Source: Kribbella sp. VKM Ac-2569 (lineage in GTDB: Bacteria > Actinomycetota > Actinomycetes > Propionibacteriales > Kribbellaceae). From it: a stretch of DNA of 64,000 nucleotides. This document shows, piece after piece, positions 59,692 through 64,000 of the stretch. The notes below the pieces were generated by a model. That model was not told where the DNA came from. It ran no database searches and saw only the letters and a list, made by a program, of their open reading frames with translations. Made by a program: the position numbers and the translations under genes. Location: assembly GCF_004216905.1 (NCBI RefSeq), contig NZ_SGXJ01000001.1, positions 2,232,001 through 2,296,000 of the forward strand, read 5' to 3'. Every line of letters starts with the position of its first letter. Position 1 is the first letter of the stretch.

Positions 59692-60843
59692 GTGACAGAG
59701 CCGGTACCCGTGATCCGGAAGCTCGAGCATGCGCTGGCCGACGACGACTTCGCGTGGTCGCTGGTGCTGGTCGGCGAGGACCAGACGGACAAGCTCGCGA
59801 CGCTGACCGGCGACCTGCGCGGACCGTTCTCGACGTCCGGTGACGGCAAGCAGATCACCTCGGGCTTCTCCTATTGGGGAATCGGCCCGACGATCGCCTG
59901 GGCGAACGCCACCAACGACCCGTTCTACCTGGTCATGAAGGCCGGCGCGGAGTCGTTCCTGCGGCACTGGCGCAAGCTCCGCCCGCACGTCGAGAACGGC
60001 GGCTTCCACCTGGTCAGCCTCGGGGTCGGCACCGGCGTCAAGGACCGCACGATCCTCAGCGACATGCGCCGGCACAACCCGGACATGTACTACATCCCGG
60101 TCGACATGAGCTCGGAGATGCTCCGGATGGGCACCCTGGAGCCGGTCCGCGGCGCCCGCTTCCCGGTCTCCCAGGTACTGCCGGTGCAGCTCGACTTCTC
60201 GATCGCCGACAACATGGAGGAGCTCGGGCAGATGCTGGCCCGGCTGGTCGACGACGAGCCGATCCTGTTCACCCTGACCGGCAACACGCTGGCCAACTTC
60301 GAGAGCGACGAGGAACTGCTCGGCACGCTCACCCGGGTGCTGCGGCCGCAGGACCGGCTGCTGCTCGAGGTGGCCAGTACGACGCGACTCGACCAGGAGT
60401 CCGCCGACGCGGCCGCGGACGAGTACCACCAGACTCGCGCGTTCGCGGAGTTCGTCACCAGCACCCTGCGGTACAACACCGACCTCAAGATCAACAACGA
60501 CCTGGTCAAGTTCGTCGGCGAGGTCGAGGATGAGGACGCGCTGCTGGTGAAGATCTTCTGGCAGAACGACACCGGCGAAGAGATCCGGATGGAGCTGCCG
60601 GACCACACCGAGGCGGTGCTGCCGATCGGCGACACGATCCGGCTTTACACCACCCGCAAGTACTCCACGACCCGGCTGAAGCGGCTCACCGAAGCCTGTC
60701 AGCTGACGCCGGTCGAGGCGATCCAGTCCCAGTTCCGGTACGCCCGCCGCCCGAACCCGTTCGGCCTGGAGCTGCTGCTGCTCGCACCGGAAGGGGCCGG
60801 CGAGACCGCACGCAGCCTCGCCGACGACATCTGGTCCACATGA
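59692..60843 (+). CDS. EgtD-like SAM-dependent methyltransferase (PF10017 type)
   Basis: A 383-residue cytoplasmic methyltransferase related to the histidine-specific methyltransferase EgtD. The SAM loop is HLVSLGVGTGVKDRTIL (about 106-122), followed by YYIPVDMSSEML (133-144), the EgtD hallmark, and LTGNTLANF. A C-terminal beta domain spans about 250-360. No ergothioneine partners (EgtB, EgtC) are nearby, so histidine methylation is doubtful; the natural substrate is unknown. GTG 59692 is the start. It overlaps the next membrane protein gene by four bases (ATGA). Confidence 0.85.
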   Translation: MTEPVPVIRKLEHALADDDFAWSLVLVGEDQTDKLATLTGDLRGPFSTSGDGKQITSGFSYWGIGPTIAWANATNDPFYLVMKAGAESFLRHWRKLRPHVENGGFHLVSLGVGTGVKDRTILSDMRRHNPDMYYIPVDMSSEMLRMGTLEPVRGARFPVSQVLPVQLDFSIADNMEELGQMLARLVDDEPILFTLTGNTLANFESDEELLGTLTRVLRPQDRLLLEVASTTRLDQESADAAADEYHQTRAFAEFVTSTLRYNTDLKINNDLVKFVGEVEDEDALLVKIFWQNDTGEEIRMELPDHTEAVLPIGDTIRLYTTRKYSTTRLKRLTEACQLTPVEAIQSQFRYARRPNPFGLELLLLAPEGAGETARSLADDIWST

Positions 60844-61397
60844 GGCGGACCGTCAGTGCGCTGACGTACGGTCTGCTCGCACTGGCCTTCGTTCTGGGAG
60901 TCCTGTGGTTCTACTGGCCGGATGGCTCGCGCTGGGAGCCGGCGGTCAACTCACTCACTCTGGTCGCCGGACTGACCGGCATCTTCGTCGAGCGGCTGAC
61001 GGCCGAGGCGGAACGCCGTACCGAGGTCCTGCGGGCCGTCACGAACGAGCTGCACGAGAACACCAGGCTGCTGAACGACGAGCGGTTCTCGCCCGACGCG
61101 CCGACCACCCGGCAGGTGTACCCGCGGCTGGTGGTGTCGGCGGTCGATCTCGCGCTGGTGTCCGGCGCACTCGGCCTGCACCGGGACGCCGACCTCGTCG
61201 GCCTGCTGCACCGCTGGCGGGACACCGCGCACCTGTTCAACCGACGGCTCGACCTGACCGAGATCAGCACGTTCTCGAACACCATCTCCGCGGCCGAGCT
61301 GGCTGCGTTCCACCGTGCGCTGCACCGCGAGAACAGCTACTTCGCAGCCACCCGCGAGAAGCTCCAGGACCTGCTCGACGCGCTGCCGCAGCTTTAA
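60840..61397 (+). CDS. Two-helix membrane protein coupled to EgtD-like methyltransferase
   Basis: A 185-residue protein with two N-terminal membrane helices (about 5-25 and 37-52), then a long soluble helical domain facing the cytoplasm, starting with a charged coiled coil (VERLTAEAERRTEVLRAVTNELHEN). No known family is recognised. ATG 60840 overlaps the methyltransferase stop, so the products are made together and may form a membrane-bound complex. Confidence 0.75.
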   Translation: MRRTVSALTYGLLALAFVLGVLWFYWPDGSRWEPAVNSLTLVAGLTGIFVERLTAEAERRTEVLRAVTNELHENTRLLNDERFSPDAPTTRQVYPRLVVSAVDLALVSGALGLHRDADLVGLLHRWRDTAHLFNRRLDLTEISTFSNTISAAELAAFHRALHRENSYFAATREKLQDLLDALPQL

Positions 61398-61526
61398 CGG
61401 CCGAGGCCGTAACCGGACCCGTTGCTGTCAGTAGCTGCAAATTGTGCCGAGCCGTTGACTTGGCCACGCCGTGAGAGCTTCACTTTCGGACAGGACCGTA
61501 AATACGGCACCCCGGAGGCAATTCGT

Positions 61527-63542
61527 ATGCGATCAGTCCGCTCCCTTCTCGCACTGGCCCTCGTCGCTCTGCTCGGCACAACCCTGACCTCACCGGCGCG
61601 GGCCGGCAATCAACCACCGGTCGGCACGGTCACCTCACTCGGTACGCCGCTGTCCGACGTACTGCTCATCGGCGGCACGGTCGCGCCCGGCCCGAACGGC
61701 AAGACCGCGATCTGGAACGTGTCCACCGGAAGTCCGGCGTACCTGAACGCCATCGACCCGGCCACCGGCGACAGCCTGCTCTCCGCGGCGCTGCCCGGTG
61801 CGGACGGCAGCTACGCGGTCGCCGCGACGCCCGATGGCACGATCTACGTCGGCACCTACAACAACGGCCACCTGTACCGGCTGCGGCCGGGCGGCAGCGT
61901 CGAGGACCTCGGCCGGCCGATCGCGACCGAGTCGTTCATCTGGCGGATCACCACCGACGACCAGGGCAACGTGTACGGCGGGACGTTCCCGAACGGCAAG
62001 GTGTTCCGGTACGACGACCAGACCGGCGCGATCCACGACTACGGCACCGTCCTCGCGGGTCAGACGTACGTCAAGAGCATCGACTACGCGGGCGGCAAAG
62101 TGTACGCCGGCACGATGCCCGACGCGCACATCATGGAGATCGACGCCACCAGCGGAACGATCACCGAACTTCCGTCCCCGCCCGGTCTCGGCGACCCGTC
62201 CGACAAGGTCGTGTACGACCTGAACGCCCGCGGCGGGCGCGTGTACGCCCGGATCAGCACGGCCTTCCCCGGCCCGCTCTACGTCTGGGACATCGCCAGC
62301 CGCACCTGGGTCGACGAGATCCCGAACGCGCACGGCCTGGACATCTCCCCGGTCGGCGCGGACGGCTCGCTGTACCTGATCCAGAGCAGCGAACTGAAGA
62401 AGTACGACCCGGCGACCAAGACCCTGACCGGCACCGGCCTGACGTTCACCGGCCGGATCCAGAACGCCCGCTCGATCGGGTACGCCGACCTGAACCTCCC
62501 GGACTACCCGGGCACCAGCGTCGTCGGCACCCTGTGGCGCGGCGAGGAGTTCCGGTACAACCCGCAGACCGGCAAGTCCGAGATCTTCACCACCAAGGTC
62601 CGGCGGGAGCCGATCGAGATCCTGTCCGTCGCGGGCGGCAAGAACAACATCTACGCCGGCGGCTTCCTGAACGGCGGCGTGTCCGTGGTCAACCCGACCA
62701 CGGGCGAGGCGAAGTTCAACCGGTTCTCCCAGGTCGAGGCCCTGATGGAGGGCTCGGACGGCACCGTCTGGGTCGGCGCCTATCCGGAGGCCCGCCTCTA
62801 CTCCTACGACCCCACGAAACCCTGGAGCAGCCCGGAGTACTCCCCCGGACCGCCCGGTACGCCGGACAACCCGAAGCAGCTGCTCAACCTGAAGCCCGAT
62901 CTCCTGCAGACCCGCGCCCGCGCGCTGACCGAGGTGAACGGCAAGATCGCGGTCGGCACCGTCCCCGACGGCGACCGGCTCGGCGGCGCGCTGGTGATCT
63001 ACGACCCGACGACGAACACCGCGGAGAAGTACCGCAACGTCGTCCAGGACGAGTCCGTCTTCGGCCTCACCTCCCACTGCGGCATCGTGTACGGCGGTAC
63101 GTCGATCGTCGGCGGCCTGTCCACCACGCCACCGACCCGCGACGCGGGCACAGTATTCGGGTGGGACGTGGCCAACAAGAAGAAACTCTGGGAGACCGTG
63201 CCGGTGCCGAAGGCCGCGACGGTGTCCTCGGTCACGATCGGACCGGACGGGCTGCTGTGGGGCGTGGCCGGGAAGACCGTGTTCGCCGTGGCGCCGGACA
63301 GCGGCAAGCTGAAGAAGTCCTTCACGCTCGGGACGACGAACTCCAGCGGCGACATCGTCGCCACCTCGGAGGCCGTTTACGTGAGCATCGACCTGAACAA
63401 GATCTACCGGATCGCGCCGGGGGCGAACGCCGTCCCGACGCTGTTCGTCGCGCACGCCCACCGGCGGCTCGGCGTCCGCGGGGATCACCAACTGCTGATG
63501 ACGAGCGGCTCCGAGCTGTTCCGGATTGATATCAGCCGTTGA
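61527..63542 (+). CDS. Secreted beta-propeller protein (671 residues)
   Basis: A signal peptide (about 1-26, ending SPARAG) is followed by a long array of propeller blades with repeated Y-x-G-T/G motifs: GTIYVGTYNNGHLYRL, GNVYGGTFPNGKVFRY, GKVYAGTMPDAHIMEI, NNIYAGGFLNGGVSVV and GTVWVGAYPEARLYSY. It may form one large or two smaller propellers. Such proteins may bind or cleave polysaccharides, but no lyase or hydrolase residues are evident. CGGAGG precedes ATG 61527. A sugar-binding lipoprotein gene follows 100 bases downstream, so it may belong to a glycan-use locus. Confidence 0.82.
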   Translation: MRSVRSLLALALVALLGTTLTSPARAGNQPPVGTVTSLGTPLSDVLLIGGTVAPGPNGKTAIWNVSTGSPAYLNAIDPATGDSLLSAALPGADGSYAVAATPDGTIYVGTYNNGHLYRLRPGGSVEDLGRPIATESFIWRITTDDQGNVYGGTFPNGKVFRYDDQTGAIHDYGTVLAGQTYVKSIDYAGGKVYAGTMPDAHIMEIDATSGTITELPSPPGLGDPSDKVVYDLNARGGRVYARISTAFPGPLYVWDIASRTWVDEIPNAHGLDISPVGADGSLYLIQSSELKKYDPATKTLTGTGLTFTGRIQNARSIGYADLNLPDYPGTSVVGTLWRGEEFRYNPQTGKSEIFTTKVRREPIEILSVAGGKNNIYAGGFLNGGVSVVNPTTGEAKFNRFSQVEALMEGSDGTVWVGAYPEARLYSYDPTKPWSSPEYSPGPPGTPDNPKQLLNLKPDLLQTRARALTEVNGKIAVGTVPDGDRLGGALVIYDPTTNTAEKYRNVVQDESVFGLTSHCGIVYGGTSIVGGLSTTPPTRDAGTVFGWDVANKKKLWETVPVPKAATVSSVTIGPDGLLWGVAGKTVFAVAPDSGKLKKSFTLGTTNSSGDIVATSEAVYVSIDLNKIYRIAPGANAVPTLFVAHAHRRLGVRGDHQLLMTSGSELFRIDISR

Positions 63543-63642
63543 CAGCCGAAATTCACCCCAGCTACTTTCGGTCCTGACCGTTATTCGGTTCGACCACTTT
63601 GAACAACTTCCGGCCCTGACTTCCGGACACCCTGGGGGTGCG

Positions 63643-64000
63643 ATGAAATCCACCGTCCGCCGCATCGCGGCACCACTCACGGCGCTCGTTCTCGCTGCCG
63701 CGCTCAGTTCGTGCGGCGGAGGTGACTCTGGCTCCGCGGACTCGAAGAAGAGCGTCACGCTCTGGATGTACCCCGTGATCGCCGACCAGGCGGCCAGCGA
63801 CGCCTACTGGAAGAAGGTCGAGACCGACTTCGAGGCGGCCAACTCCGGCATCGACCTGAAGCTGGAGAACCAGCCGTGGAAGGGCCGCGAGGAGAAGGTC
63901 GCGGCCGCGTTCTCCGGCGGGAAGGGTCCGGACGTCCTGCTGATGATCCCGGACCAGATCCCGCAGTACGTGAAGAGCGGCTCGCTGGAGCCGGTCGACG
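63643..64000 (+). CDS. Extracellular sugar-binding lipoprotein (partial)
   Basis: The first 119 residues of a family 1 solute-binding protein, cut by the window end. The signal peptide ends in the lipobox LSSC with Cys24. It continues KKSVTLWMYPVIADQAASDAYW and GKGPDVLLMIPDQIPQYVKSG, the usual first lobe. Sugar permeases probably follow outside the window. ATG 63643 is preceded by GGGGGTG. The upstream propeller gene on the same strand may act on the same glycan. Confidence 0.9.
   Translation, partial: MKSTVRRIAAPLTALVLAAALSSCGGGDSGSADSKKSVTLWMYPVIADQAASDAYWKKVETDFEAANSGIDLKLENQPWKGREEKVAAAFSGGKGPDVLLMIPDQIPQYVKSGSLEPVD

Noticed and set aside
61635..63758. A 707-codon open frame opposite the secreted propeller gene
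   Set aside because: The plus strand has a signal peptide and propeller repeats; the minus product is compositionally biased.

Overview
The window is very GC-rich chromosomal DNA from an actinobacterium. GTG and TTG starts are frequent, overlapping start/stop junctions are common, and the gene families are typical of Actinomycetota (DUF3017, a PerM-like DUF6350 protein, LuxR/PspC pairs, GlxA-type regulators, tandem ClpP genes). Gene content and style suggest Propionibacteriales, close to Kribbella or Nocardioides; this is inference, since no rRNA or tRNA gene is present. No phage, insertion sequence, CRISPR array or tRNA was seen. Two window ends cut genes: a GNAT gene on the left and a sugar-binding lipoprotein on the right.

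Layout. 1-9.7 kb is accessory: acetyltransferases (one apparently frameshifted), three membrane-anchored CAP-domain proteins, a GlxA regulator, an MBL-fold hydrolase, a lamin-tail secreted protein, a MOSC protein and an XRE regulator. 9.6-15.8 kb has a spermidine-synthase-like gene, mdh, a large S8 protease and the wreck of a second S8 protease. 15.9-21.1 kb has a chitinase coupled to an APH(3')-like kinase, a second GlxA regulator with a cupin, a secreted propeller and a pirin. 21.2-30.6 kb is housekeeping: folD-DUF3017, the perM-like/purN/purH operon, and sucC-sucD. 30.7-35.9 kb is a carbohydrate module: a GH13 glucosidase facing a binding protein and two permeases. 36.2-45.9 kb holds a B12-binding protein, a lipase, an M23 peptidase, a LanC-like protein, a glycosyltransferase and the PcrA/UvrD helicase. 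46-51.5 kb holds a ClpP pair, hydrolases, a PepC-type peptidase and a cysteine-free S18. 52-56 kb is a divergent PspC/two-component envelope-stress module. 56-64 kb has two MFS exporters, a CGNR regulator, a cold-shock protein, an EgtD-like methyltransferase with a membrane partner, a large secreted propeller protein and the start of another sugar ABC system.

How it fits together. The scattered housekeeping genes (mdh, folD-DUF3017, purH-purN-perM, sucD-sucC, B12-binding protein, M23 peptidase, pcrA) occur in the order I recall for one conserved Streptomyces neighbourhood, so the window looks like an ancestral core block into which lineage-specific genes have been inserted. Extracellular polymer use (chitinase, GH13, S8 protease, two sugar ABC systems) and envelope sensing dominate the accessory genes.

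Most noteworthy: a Zur-box-like palindrome in front of a zinc-free S18 paralogue; an S8 protease relic; long near-perfect intergenic palindromes; a hairpin that buries the ribosome binding site of a secreted protein; a CTG-initiated glycosyltransferase coupled to pcrA; a LanC-like protein with a Cys-Cys zinc motif; and an EgtD-like methyltransferase overlapping a two-helix membrane protein. I do not see a clear-cut large undescribed system.
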